64,000 bases of DNA from positions 434,001-498,000 of the forward strand of contig NZ_AHBZ03000014.1 in assembly GCF_000238375.3 (NCBI RefSeq), given 5' to 3'. This DNA comes from Pseudoalteromonas citrea (GTDB lineage Bacteria; Pseudomonadota; Gammaproteobacteria; Enterobacterales; Alteromonadaceae). Position 1 is the first letter of the stretch. Every line of letters begins with the position of its first letter. A program made the translations under genes and the position numbers. This document shows positions 47,958 to 56,726 of this stretch, one piece after another. A model generated the notes under the pieces. That model was not told where the DNA came from. It saw only the letters and a list, made by a program, of their open reading frames with translations, and searched no databases.

Positions 47958-49213
47958 TCGTTTTATATGGAATAAATAAAGTAACAGAAACTCTTCTGAG
48001 AACTATTAACGAAGAAGTAATACTTGCATCAACACACGGGAAAGAGGTATTTCCTGGTTATAGTGTCCTTAATCTACAAGCTCTATCTGAAATTGATGAA
48101 GGCCGTATAGATAAAATTATCATTTGCTCAATGTATGTAGAAGAAATATCTAACAGCTTATTATTAAAAGGATTCTCTAACGAAAAGATCAGCTTTTTCA
48201 ATTGCGTAAGCTGCCTTATTGAGCCACTTGCTCCTCGTCAACCGCCTTTAAATTCAAATAAGATTTTTTACACGACCTTTGACCTTGCGAAGTCATTGCC
48301 ATCATTTGATGCAGTTAATTTCTTTTGCTCTATAGAGTCACAAAGAAAAAAAAGAGGCGCAGAACATATCCACCTTTTGATTTTGCCCCCGATCTCTGAC
48401 TCGCGACACTTTCAAACTAATATTCATCATGATGCTGACGATACAGTCTGGCGAACTCATCAAATCATTTTGCATTTAGCACGTTGTTTACCCAGTATAA
48501 CTGGGGTTTCAGTGCTAACGTATCGTGAGCAACTACTGCACTACCCTTTAAATAGCTCAAACAGTGATTGTTCTACCTATGATTTAGAAAACCCAAAGAA
48601 TATGGTTACATTTAACGATATCCGAGAGGATATCGCATCTGGTCTTACATCTAAAATCTTTCAAGCTCCTACACAAGCCACCGCTATTGCTAAACAGTTT
48701 ATAGCCACCTTTAGCCAAGAAAAGCCTTTGGTCGTTATTAATTTAAGAGAATATACACAACAGCCTTTTAGAAACTCGGACTTAATGTCGTTAGGCATGT
48801 TTGTTACTTGGCTTGAAGAGCGAGGATATTATCCAGCACTAATGCGGGATACTTATAACCTTTATGGGGAGCTCCCAGAGTCCCTTCGAAATGTAACTTG
48901 CATTCCCGTCGCGTCTTTAGATTTAACTGTTAGAATTGCATTTTATCAGCAAGCTTTTTTGACAATGTCTGTAAATACTGGCCCTAGTAATGCTTTTTAT
49001 TTTGTAAAAGACTGTAACTCCATTGAATTTAGATGGAACGATGAACAATTTTTTTCAATATCCAAAAGTACCATGGAGGCAACTGGTTTTCCCTATAAAC
49101 AGCAGCCCTATTTTAAAAGTACAGACTATAACAAAGTGTTTTGGGGGAAAGACTCATATATCAACCTCAAAGCAGCCTTTCAAAAATTTGAAAGCTGGCA
49201 CACTCACATGTAA
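47954..49213 (+). CDS. Unrecognised protein, possible glycosyltransferase-like
   Basis: I do not recognise a named family for this 419-residue protein. The first about 100 residues form a Rossmann-like segment (MIVLYGINKVTETLL then IDKIIICSMY) like the domain ending the neighbouring methyltransferases. The rest has a GT-B-like feel (LVVINLREYTQ, TMSVNTGPSNAFYFV), loosely like heptosyltransferases that read a xSGP motif. It overlaps the CBS nucleotidyltransferase by 4 bp. If a transferase, it is the only candidate in the operon. Confidence 0.6.
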   Translation: MIVLYGINKVTETLLRTINEEVILASTHGKEVFPGYSVLNLQALSEIDEGRIDKIIICSMYVEEISNSLLLKGFSNEKISFFNCVSCLIEPLAPRQPPLNSNKIFYTTFDLAKSLPSFDAVNFFCSIESQRKKRGAEHIHLLILPPISDSRHFQTNIHHDADDTVWRTHQIILHLARCLPSITGVSVLTYREQLLHYPLNSSNSDCSTYDLENPKNMVTFNDIREDIASGLTSKIFQAPTQATAIAKQFIATFSQEKPLVVINLREYTQQPFRNSDLMSLGMFVTWLEERGYYPALMRDTYNLYGELPESLRNVTCIPVASLDLTVRIAFYQQAFLTMSVNTGPSNAFYFVKDCNSIEFRWNDEQFFSISKSTMEATGFPYKQQPYFKSTDYNKVFWGKDSYINLKAAFQKFESWHTHM

Positions 49214-49236
49214 TCACTCGAGGCAGAAGTCACAGT

Positions 49237-50484
49237 ATGACTATTAACATTAAACATCGACGCACATGTCGATTATGCAATGAAGAAGATATATCGCTTG
49301 CGGTAAGTATGCACCCTATCCCTCCACAAGAGCTTTATCTCGAAACAAAAGAGCAAGCACAAGCTATCCCGAGATTTCCTGTGGATGTATATTTCTGTAA
49401 CAATTGCAGCCATGTTCAGCAGCTCGATATTTTAGATTCAGATACTTTATGGCAAGAGTACACCTACTTATCAGGTCAAGCTAAAGGTATGAAGCAACAC
49501 TTTGAATCATTCACAAAAGCCGCGATTAAAAAACATGCGCTAGGGCGTTCTGGTTTAGTCGTTGATATCGGGAGCAATGATGGTTCTTTATTAGTCAACT
49601 TCCAAAAAGTTGGTTTTTCTGTGCAAGGCGTTGACCCTGCATCACAAGTAGCTAAATTTGCACAAGCACAGGGTATTCCAACAATTGTCTCAGGCTTTGC
49701 TCCTGAAGTAGCGTCTGAAATTATTGCCGAGCACGGAAAAGCGAAAGTAATCACAGCGTTTAATGCATACGCACATGCTGATGATCTACATGCAATGACA
49801 CGAGGTATTAAGGCACTATTAGACGACGACGGCGTCTTTTTTTTCGAAGTGCAATATTTACTGGATGTAATAGATAAGGTGTTAATTGGCTCAATCTTTC
49901 ATGAGCACATGAGTCACCACTCCCTCATTCCATTACAAAGATTTCTTGCTCAACACCAATTAGAAATCATTGATGTTGAACACGTCTCTATTCAACATGG
50001 TTCTTTAATTGGTGCAGTACAACACATGGGTGGAAAGCGTCATATTTACCCAAGTGTTGACGAGCAAATATCAATTGAAATAGCCCAAAAATTAAACCAT
50101 TTTAGTAAGATTTCCCAATTAAAAGCTGCTATTTCAAACCTTAAAGCGGATGCTCAGGCATTAACAATGCAACTAATTAACGACAACTGCACTATTGCCG
50201 CTTTCGGTGCTGCACGCTCAGGGCAAACTTTAATCTCGCAACTAGGTATCGAAGGTGTCATTCAATATATCCTCGATGATCACCCTCAGAAAGTAGGAAA
50301 GTACCCCGCTGGTGATGGTATTCCAATAGTACCCACTTCCACATTGCTAGAAAAAATGCCTGATTACACAATAATCTTAGCTTGGGTACACTGTGAGCGA
50401 ATTATTCGTGACAACCAAGCTTACTTAGATAAAGGCGGTAAGTTTATTGTACTGACCCCTAAAGTGACAATAAGAGAAGCCTAA
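49237..50484 (+). CDS. NDP-sugar C-methyltransferase (TylCIII type)
   Basis: Three-part sugar C-methyltransferase. The N-terminal zinc module has C11/C14 (CRLC) and C54/C57 (CNNC). The SAM domain has VVDIGSNDGS at 108-117 and HEHMSHHSL near the active site. The C-terminal Rossmann-type domain starts IAAFGAARSGQTL. This architecture is that of TylCIII-like enzymes that add a branching methyl group to 4-keto sugars. The next gene begins 2 bp after its stop. Confidence 0.88.
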   Translation: MTINIKHRRTCRLCNEEDISLAVSMHPIPPQELYLETKEQAQAIPRFPVDVYFCNNCSHVQQLDILDSDTLWQEYTYLSGQAKGMKQHFESFTKAAIKKHALGRSGLVVDIGSNDGSLLVNFQKVGFSVQGVDPASQVAKFAQAQGIPTIVSGFAPEVASEIIAEHGKAKVITAFNAYAHADDLHAMTRGIKALLDDDGVFFFEVQYLLDVIDKVLIGSIFHEHMSHHSLIPLQRFLAQHQLEIIDVEHVSIQHGSLIGAVQHMGGKRHIYPSVDEQISIEIAQKLNHFSKISQLKAAISNLKADAQALTMQLINDNCTIAAFGAARSGQTLISQLGIEGVIQYILDDHPQKVGKYPAGDGIPIVPTSTLLEKMPDYTIILAWVHCERIIRDNQAYLDKGGKFIVLTPKVTIREA

Positions 50485-50486
50485 TT

Positions 50487-52511
50487 ATGGGAAAAAGCAA
50501 AGTTTTAGTTGTTGGTGGTGATAGCTTTTTAGGTAAACAGCTTGGCGTAGAACTCGATAGTATGCATGTAGAGAGCTATCTATCGACCAGAAGAAAGTCT
50601 TCAGTCTCACAATACAGGCCTTTTTTAGATTTACTTCAACCAAAGTTGTCTACCACATACGACCACGTTATTTTACTCGCTGGCATTTGGAATTATCACG
50701 CATGTGCAACTGATCCTGACGCATACACCATCAACGTCATAAATATGATTGAAATCGCACAAGCATGCTGGAATAAAGGAGCATTTGTCACATTTATATC
50801 TACTAACACCGTGTTTGGTGGCGATAAACCGTGGTGTAACGAAGACACCTCTTTGTCTCCTTCATTTCCATATGCTCAACACAAAGTAGATGCGGAGTTA
50901 GGCTTACAAAAACGCGCAAAGCTTCTCGCTTGTGAATCTAAACTAAATATCATACGCCTGACAAAAATATTAGATGCGAGTGTCTCCCCCCTCCCATCAT
51001 GGTTACCGGAACTTGCTAATAATAACAAAATAACCCCCTTTTCTGACCTTATTTTTGCACCGATAACACGTGAATTCGCTGCCCAATCTATAGCAAGAAT
51101 TGCTTTATCAGGCATCGCAGGCACCTTTCACCTTTCTGGTGAAAAGAATGTTAAGTATGATGAGTTTGCGAAAAATATTGCGATAACAATGGGACATTCA
51201 CAAAAGCTAATCGAGGCAACCACTTCGACTAAAGCCGGTATAAAAATACCATTTTTACCACTGTATAGTGGCTTGGGAATGCGTAATACAAATGAAGTAT
51301 TTAAAATAGCCCCTCAACCTTTGCAACAAGTTGTTTCAACTATAGTCGCACAATACCATGCAAAGAACAGTTACACATGTAAAGTGTGCCATCAAAAAAA
51401 TGTCAAACTCATACTTAACTTTGGGCCTCAGCCTATTTGCAATAACTTTCAAACGACACCAAATACGGCCCCTAGCTATGAGCTTACTTTTGGGCAATGT
51501 ACACATTGCGGTACTGCCCAGCTGGTAAATAGCCCTTCAATTGAAGACTTGAGGCCACGCCTAAACTGGCTAGCTTATAATGAGCCCGAAACACACCTTG
51601 ATGAAGTTGTTAAACAGAGCGCACACATTATCGGCTTCGACAACTTAAAGAAAGTACTTGGAGCGACTTATAAAGATGCCTCAATGCTGTCTAGGTATAC
51701 TGACATGCTTGAATGTTCACAAGCAACTATACAGCCGCATCCAATACCTGAGTCACACGGACTAGAAACAATCCAACAAGCTATTTGTGATAGAAACGTC
51801 ATTGGAATTAAAAGTGACTTAGTTATTGCTAGGCACTTAATTGAACATTCTGATAAACCAGTTAAGTTATTAAAAGAATTAAGCAGCTTCATAGATGATA
51901 CTGGTTATATCCTTATTGAGTTGCCTGCTAGCGAACATATCTTCGAGCATAATAATCACCCATTCATTTGGGAAGAGCACTTTTTGTACTTTACAGAGTC
52001 ATCCGTAGATGCGCTAATCGAACAAAGCGGCTTAGAGCGCGTTCATTATTGGCGGTTTAAATACGACTATGAAGACTCACTTGTTCTTCTCGTTAAAAAG
52101 GCGCAAAAAAAGATACCACACTCTGTCAAACATGTTTGCTTAAAACCCGTGCAATCTTTTGCCAAAACCTTTCTTGAAACGCAATGTGCTTGGCAAACGC
52201 AATTAAAAAAGCTAAAGCAAGAATATGGGGGGATAGCCGTATTTGGTGCTGGTCATATGTGCATTCGATTTATAAATTTTTACCAATTGTCGGACTATAT
52301 TGACTATGTTATTGACGATAACCCTAATAAAATTGGCATGTATCTCCCAGGTAGCGATATCATTATCAGTGCAAGTGCCAATATTAACGCAGAACAAGCA
52401 CCCGTATGTATTTCAACATTAAGCCCTGAAAGTGAGGCGAGGGTCGTTGCAAAGAATACTTACTTGTCATCGGGTGTACTATTGATAAGGGCATTTAAAG
52501 AACATGGCTAA
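50487..52511 (+). CDS. Fusion: sugar reductase + C-methyltransferase-like protein
   Basis: One 674-residue chain. Residues 1-290 are an RmlD-like NAD-dependent sugar reductase/epimerase (VLVVGGDSFLGKQLG; STNTVFGG; PYAQHKVDAE). From about 296 comes a C-methyltransferase-like half with zinc Cys pairs (CKVC, CTHC), a middle domain (VIARHLIEHSD, WEEHFLYFTE) and a C-terminal Rossmann domain (IAVFGAGHMCIRF). The SAM glycine motif seen in the previous gene is degraded to KVLGATYKDASML, so this half may not methylate. It overlaps the wbuC gene by 8 bp. Confidence 0.85.
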   Translation: MGKSKVLVVGGDSFLGKQLGVELDSMHVESYLSTRRKSSVSQYRPFLDLLQPKLSTTYDHVILLAGIWNYHACATDPDAYTINVINMIEIAQACWNKGAFVTFISTNTVFGGDKPWCNEDTSLSPSFPYAQHKVDAELGLQKRAKLLACESKLNIIRLTKILDASVSPLPSWLPELANNNKITPFSDLIFAPITREFAAQSIARIALSGIAGTFHLSGEKNVKYDEFAKNIAITMGHSQKLIEATTSTKAGIKIPFLPLYSGLGMRNTNEVFKIAPQPLQQVVSTIVAQYHAKNSYTCKVCHQKNVKLILNFGPQPICNNFQTTPNTAPSYELTFGQCTHCGTAQLVNSPSIEDLRPRLNWLAYNEPETHLDEVVKQSAHIIGFDNLKKVLGATYKDASMLSRYTDMLECSQATIQPHPIPESHGLETIQQAICDRNVIGIKSDLVIARHLIEHSDKPVKLLKELSSFIDDTGYILIELPASEHIFEHNNHPFIWEEHFLYFTESSVDALIEQSGLERVHYWRFKYDYEDSLVLLVKKAQKKIPHSVKHVCLKPVQSFAKTFLETQCAWQTQLKKLKQEYGGIAVFGAGHMCIRFINFYQLSDYIDYVIDDNPNKIGMYLPGSDIIISASANINAEQAPVCISTLSPESEARVVAKNTYLSSGVLLIRAFKEHG

Positions 52512-53031
52512 ACAAAATCACAAATATTCAATGCCTAAATATTTGCGTGAAGAATCATACGAAGTCTACCGTTTTACTGAAAAATACCCGTTCATAAGAA
52601 AAGACGACTTATTATTTTTAAAAGAACGAGCTAATAATTCAGAAAGAAAACGAGCACGCATTTGCCTACATGAAAGTAATCACTGCGCTTTACAAGAGAT
52701 GGTTATTGCTCTTTGTAAAGGGACGTATGTACCACCACATAAACATGAGAATAAAGTGGAGTCGTTTACTGTACTTGAAGGCGAAGCACGACTCATCATT
52801 TTTGATATTAGTGGAACTATCATTTCACAGCTTGAACTAAGTCCCAATGCATGTAAATTCTGTCGTATTCCAGAAAATCAATTTCATACACTTGTTATAA
52901 TAAGTGATATTTTCGTCGTAGTTGAAACAACTCAGGGACCATTTAATAATAGTGGCACTGAAAATGCTAAGTTTGCTCCGACTGATCAAAGCCTCGGCTT
53001 GCAATATTTAAACAATATTATACTGAACTAA
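52504..53031 (+). CDS. WbuC-family cupin protein
   Basis: Cupin-fold protein of 175 residues resembling WbuC, found in many polysaccharide clusters with unknown function. The cupin motif is KGTYVPPHKHENKVESFTVL (metal-binding His residues) with PENQFHTLVI as the second half. It overlaps the fusion gene by 8 bp and is followed by the HldE-like gene after 6-15 bp. Confidence 0.82.
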   Translation: MAKQNHKYSMPKYLREESYEVYRFTEKYPFIRKDDLLFLKERANNSERKRARICLHESNHCALQEMVIALCKGTYVPPHKHENKVESFTVLEGEARLIIFDISGTIISQLELSPNACKFCRIPENQFHTLVIISDIFVVVETTQGPFNNSGTENAKFAPTDQSLGLQYLNNIILN

Positions 53032-53046
53032 TTTAAAGTGAAAAAA

Positions 53047-54498
53047 ATGAAGCGCCTCATACTTGTCACAGGAAACTTTGATGTTTTACACCCTGGTCAT
53101 ATTCGATTACTAAAATTTGCACGAGAGTGTGGTGATCATCTCGTTGTAGCTGTAACCAGCGATGAGCAAATGGAAGTTAAAAGCAGAGTTAAACAGCAGC
53201 ATAGGCTTGAAGTAGTTAATTCACTCGAATGTGTAGATGAAGCTTTCATCAGCACTACATCTCCGGAACAAAATATTCTTAGACTAAAGCCTTATGCGGT
53301 AGTAAAGGGCAAGGAACATGAAACTCAACTCAATCAAGAACAAAGTGTACTTGATAGTTATGGCGGAAAACTAATTTTTGGCTCTGGCGAATTTGAGACG
53401 AACTCTGAGCAATATTCGAGACATTCACAGTCACTATACGAACACTACGACTTTACCCAGGCACAACGATACGCACAAAGACATAACATAACCCAAACAG
53501 CTCTGCATGATATCTTAGATCATATTCAAACATTGCGTGTTGCCGTCATAGGTGAAGTAATAGTCGATGAATATGTTCATGGAACAGCTGTTGGCATATC
53601 TCAAGAAGATCCCACCATTGTAATGACGCCAGAGAAAAATGAACTATTCTTAGGTGGTGCAGCTATCACCGCAGGGCATATCAAATCACTTGGAGCTGAT
53701 GAAGTTACACTTATTTCTGTACTAGGTGACGATGACATACAGAATTATGTAAAAAATAATATTGATAAGTATCAACTGAAATACCACCTTTTAAGCGATG
53801 TAAGCAGGCCTACGCCATTAAAAACGCGATACCGTGCGGGTTCTAAAACTCTACTAAGAGTCAATAAGTTAAGACAGCATAAAATATCAAAACAATTACA
53901 AGATGAGATATACAAATATATTGAGAACCTCGTCACTAATATTGATCTACTCGTCTATTCAGACTTTAATTATGGTATTTTGCCGCAAGATTTAGTCAAT
54001 AAAATTTCGACTCTATGCGCAAAATATAAAGTAACGATGGTTGCTGACAGCCAAACATCCTCACAAGTAGGAGATATATCTAGATATAAGAATGCAAAAT
54101 TACTTACGCCTACAGAAAAAGAAGTGCGTGTTGCTTTGAACAACTCTGATGATGGTCTGGTAGTACTTGCAAATAAGCTATGTGAGCGCGCAAACCCAGA
54201 AAACCTCGTGGTGACTTTAGCTGGAGAAGGTGTATTTATTCATATTCCAGATAACAAAAACAATACATGGGAAAATGATACGCTACCAGCTTTTAATAAG
54301 AATGCCATAGACCCAGCAGGTGCCGGCGACTGCTTTCTTGCAACGAGTAGTTTAGCGCTTTGTGTAGGAGCAACACCGTGGCATGCTTTCTACTTAGCCA
54401 ACTTATCCTCCGCATGTCAGGTTTCCACTTTAGGTAATTCACCATTGGAAGCGCAAACTTTACGACACATTCTTGATAGATCAATGAGGCAACAATGA
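53047..54498 (+). CDS. HldE-like bifunctional protein, domains in swapped order
   Basis: Combines a cytidylyltransferase-like domain (1-135) with the nucleotide-binding motif GNFDVLHPGH (HPGH at 15-18) and a PfkB/ribokinase-family kinase (about 165-483), with LFLGGAA and the catalytic loop DPAGAGDCF (about 421-429). In HldE the kinase comes first and the nucleotidyltransferase second; here the order is reversed. The likely role is phosphorylating and activating heptose intermediates for the GmhA-like branch. Start: ATG at 53047 preferred; a GTG at 53038 is possible. Overlaps the last gene by 4 bp. Confidence 0.88.
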   Translation: MKRLILVTGNFDVLHPGHIRLLKFARECGDHLVVAVTSDEQMEVKSRVKQQHRLEVVNSLECVDEAFISTTSPEQNILRLKPYAVVKGKEHETQLNQEQSVLDSYGGKLIFGSGEFETNSEQYSRHSQSLYEHYDFTQAQRYAQRHNITQTALHDILDHIQTLRVAVIGEVIVDEYVHGTAVGISQEDPTIVMTPEKNELFLGGAAITAGHIKSLGADEVTLISVLGDDDIQNYVKNNIDKYQLKYHLLSDVSRPTPLKTRYRAGSKTLLRVNKLRQHKISKQLQDEIYKYIENLVTNIDLLVYSDFNYGILPQDLVNKISTLCAKYKVTMVADSQTSSQVGDISRYKNAKLLTPTEKEVRVALNNSDDGLVVLANKLCERANPENLVVTLAGEGVFIHIPDNKNNTWENDTLPAFNKNAIDPAGAGDCFLATSSLALCVGATPWHAFYLANLSSACQVSTLGNSPLEAQTLRHILDRSMRQQ

Positions 54499-55199
54499 GA
54501 GCCGTTTTACTTGCTGCGGGGCTGGGCACAAGATTAAAGCCCCTAACTAACACTATACCAAAATGTTTAGTTCCGATTGGTGGACGACCTCTACTTGATT
54601 ACTGGATAGAAAAGCTTATTAAATTAGGAATATCTAAAATTTTAATCAACACCCACTATAAATCAGAACTCGTTGAAGCATTTGTGCATTCACATAAATA
54701 CCGAGAACAAATTTACCTTTCGCATGAAACTGAACTACTTGATACAGGTGGCACTTTAATTAAAAATAGAGAGTTTTGGGATAGTTCGGATGTTTTAATC
54801 GCTCATGCCGATAACTTTACCACCAGTGATCTCAGTGGGCTAATCTCAGCGCACAGCTTCCGAGCAAGCCATATTGATGTAACAATGTTATTGTTTTACT
54901 CTGACACACCACAATCTTGTGGCATTGTCGAACTAGATGAACTGAACATAATAACAGGGTATTTCGAAAAAGTAGCTCAACCACCAACTAATTTAGCAAA
55001 TGGAGCTGTCTTTTTATTTTCCCCAAAAGTATTCCAACGTTTTTTTCAGCCAATGCTACGTGAGAAGCGGCTCAGTCTATGCGCAGATATAGTGCCCACT
55101 ATGATTGGCTCTATGCAAGGTTGGCTTGTTGATGGCCCTTATATGGATATTGGTACACCTGCATCGTATAAGCATGCAAACGATATTATTAAGCTATAA
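54495..55199 (+). CDS. HddC-like sugar-1-phosphate nucleotidyltransferase
   Basis: Nucleotidyltransferase of 234 residues with the signature LLAAGLGTRLKPLTN and PKCLVPIGGRPLLDYW, plus HADNF (metal-binding) and MDIGTPASYKHA. Resembles HddC, which makes GDP-D-glycero-D-manno-heptose, and other guanylyltransferases; the NTP used cannot be read here. It is the last gene of the long plus-strand operon and is followed by a hairpin and the mobile-element zone. Confidence 0.87.
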   Translation: MRAVLLAAGLGTRLKPLTNTIPKCLVPIGGRPLLDYWIEKLIKLGISKILINTHYKSELVEAFVHSHKYREQIYLSHETELLDTGGTLIKNREFWDSSDVLIAHADNFTTSDLSGLISAHSFRASHIDVTMLLFYSDTPQSCGIVELDELNIITGYFEKVAQPPTNLANGAVFLFSPKVFQRFFQPMLREKRLSLCADIVPTMIGSMQGWLVDGPYMDIGTPASYKHANDIIKL

Positions 55200-55258
55200 A
55201 ATTAAAAATAACATTTACAGCATTAGAACCTCTTGAGATAAAACCTGATTAATTAATA

Positions 55259-55550
55259 GTGTTCGCTACCTTTAAGTAAGCATCTTTAAGCTTACTCACT
55301 TCAATTAAACATGAGGACACTTCCCCGAAGCTAAAAGCTTCATAGTTTTTGTACATTGTTAATTTAAAGCTGACATACTTAGCACCGCTAAAATAGAATA
55401 AATACTATGCTATTCACTCTCAATTGACCTCTTGCTTGTTAGAGGTTTTGCTGATTTACAATACCAGAAGATACCCCATGCAAGGTCCGTTGGAATAATC
55501 GAATGTGCTTTTTATCGTCCATTATAATTTCATAAATAAATAGCGAACAC
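55259..55550. mobile_element. Possible 292-bp MITE-like element
   Basis: GTGTTCGCTA (55259-55268) and its exact inverse TAGCGAACAC (55541-55550) bound a 292-bp AT-rich stretch with no gene. It directly abuts the 133-bp IS3 tail repeat. No target-site duplication is visible. Internal hairpins occur at 55275-55296 and 55427-55446. It may be a non-autonomous element or the remains of one. Confidence 0.35.
55327..55350 (+). terminator. Putative terminator of the glycan operon
   Basis: GAAGCT and AGCTTC form a 6-bp stem with a 3-base AAA loop, followed by ATAGTTTTT. It lies 128 bp after the last sugar gene. The stem is short, and it lies inside the MITE-like segment, so it could have arrived with that element. 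Confidence 0.45.
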
Positions 55551-55551
55551 C

Positions 55552-55684
55552 GGTAATCCTCCCATTTTTAATAGCCATCAAAAATAGAGAGTTAAGCTAC
55601 AGCCAACGGCGGTTTACCTCCATTAGCTTTATGCGGCCTTTTATGATTATAAAACCACAGCCAACTTGTAGCATGCTCTTGAGT
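55552..55684 (-). repeat. 133-bp direct repeat, copy 1: IS3-type element tail
   Basis: Identical to 56451-56583 except for one base. On the minus strand it encodes the C-terminus of an IS3-family transposase (WLWFYNHKRPHKANGGKPP, then a stop) followed by the terminal inverted repeat starting GGTAATCCTCCCA. The same terminal sequence in inverted form closes the other end of the IS3 element at about 60379. Only the 3' tail of the element is present. Confidence 0.85.
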
Positions 55685-56106
55685 CGATGGTCAATGTGTC
55701 AGATGGTGAAGCCCTTGCCAGTTTAATCAGGCCACTGCGCAGGAATATAGACAGAGTCACTGGTGACGGTGCGTATGATACACGCAGTTGCTATGAAGAG
55801 GTCGCAGCAAAAAAAGCGATTATGCGGGCACCGCCAAGAGACAATGCCCAATACTGGGAAGAAGGACACCCCAGAAATAATGCCGTATTTATGATGCACC
55901 AAATAGGGTTAACGCAGTGGAAAGTGAATTCAGGGTACCACCTTCGTTCACTTGCCGAGACGGCGATGTATCGTTTTAAACAATTAATGGGTGATAAGCT
56001 AAAAAGTCGTCAATTCAATAGTCAGCATACTGAAACGATGATTAAAGTGAAGGCAATAAATAAAATGAATGGGCTAGGTATGCCCAAATATCAGCAACAA
56101 AGTTAA
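55685..56106 (+). pseudogene. IS5-family transposase, C-terminal fragment
   Basis: About 139 residues of an IS5-type DDE transposase. The second catalytic Asp (VTGDGAYDTRSCYEE) and the final Glu (SLAETAMYRFKQLMG) are present, but the first Asp and N-terminal half are missing. It begins right at the edge of the 133-bp repeat, so the upstream part was lost in a rearrangement. Not expected to be active. Confidence 0.85.
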
Positions 56107-56139
56107 AACTGAGAAATTGATTGGTAGTTAGCTATTTGA

Positions 56140-56358
56140 TCAACACTGCCGCATCAAGGTAGCAAAGGTACGGCGAAGTTTATGGGCATAAAAATATATT
56201 CCACTGTATTCCCTGAGTGAAGAAATATAGCGCTTGAGTACGTCATAGCTCAATTGGGTATCATGCTTACTAGAAGTAAAAAAATAGATGCACCTTTTCT
56301 TTAGTCGGTTTCTTTGAGCTATGTAGTTTTTAAGGATATCAATTAATGCCGCTGACAT
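56140..56358 (-). pseudogene. Tyrosine recombinase (integrase) fragment
   Basis: A 72-residue remnant with the box II motif AHKLRRTFATLMR of phage-type integrases; the N-terminal binding domain and the catalytic Tyr are missing. It lies between two mobile-element fragments on the minus strand. Confidence 0.75.
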
Positions 56359-56450
56359 AGGGATAAGCCTGTCTTTATTTCATTTTCAGTTTTTGATAAA
56401 TAAGACACGGCTTTCAATATCCATTTCCGAGACTTTGATGTTTCTGAGTT

Positions 56451-56583
56451 GGTAATCCTCCCATTTTTAATAGCCATCAAAAATAGAGAGTTAAGCTACA
56501 GCCAACGGCGGTTTGCCTCCATTAGCTTTATGCGGCCTTTTATGATTATAAAACCACAGCCAACTTGTAGCATGCTCTTGAGT
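56451..56583 (-). repeat. 133-bp direct repeat, copy 2: IS3-type element tail
   Basis: Second copy of the IS3 tail, same ends as copy 1 (55552-55684) with one substitution. It is likely the true 3' end of the IS3 element whose 5' part lies at about 59301-60379, now separated by the 2.7-kb insert. Right boundary is ...CTTGAGT, the point where the element's transposase frame is broken. Confidence 0.85.
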
Positions 56584-56615
56584 TCATATCATCAAGATAA
56601 TCTCTATATACCCAA

Positions 56616-56655
56616 CACACCAAACCAAAGAAGTTCAATTATTTAGGAAACAACG
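56616..56655 (+). repeat. 40-bp inverted repeat, left copy
   Basis: Forty bases that recur perfectly in inverted orientation at 59261-59300. Read outward from either side the repeat encodes TPNQRSSII and a stop, so it looks like the end of a transposase gene. The two copies bound a 2605-bp segment with a single gene. Confidence 0.9.
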
Positions 56656-56726
56656 CCCATTTTGACACAAAAAAGTTTGCTAGGTTCAATGAATTTAGAG
56701 CCTAGCAAGTAACTTCTTATTAATAA

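Noticed and set aside
56449-56646. Plus-strand open frame of 65 codons
   Set aside because: It runs antisense through the IS3 tail repeat and into the 40-bp repeat, so it is mobile-element noise.
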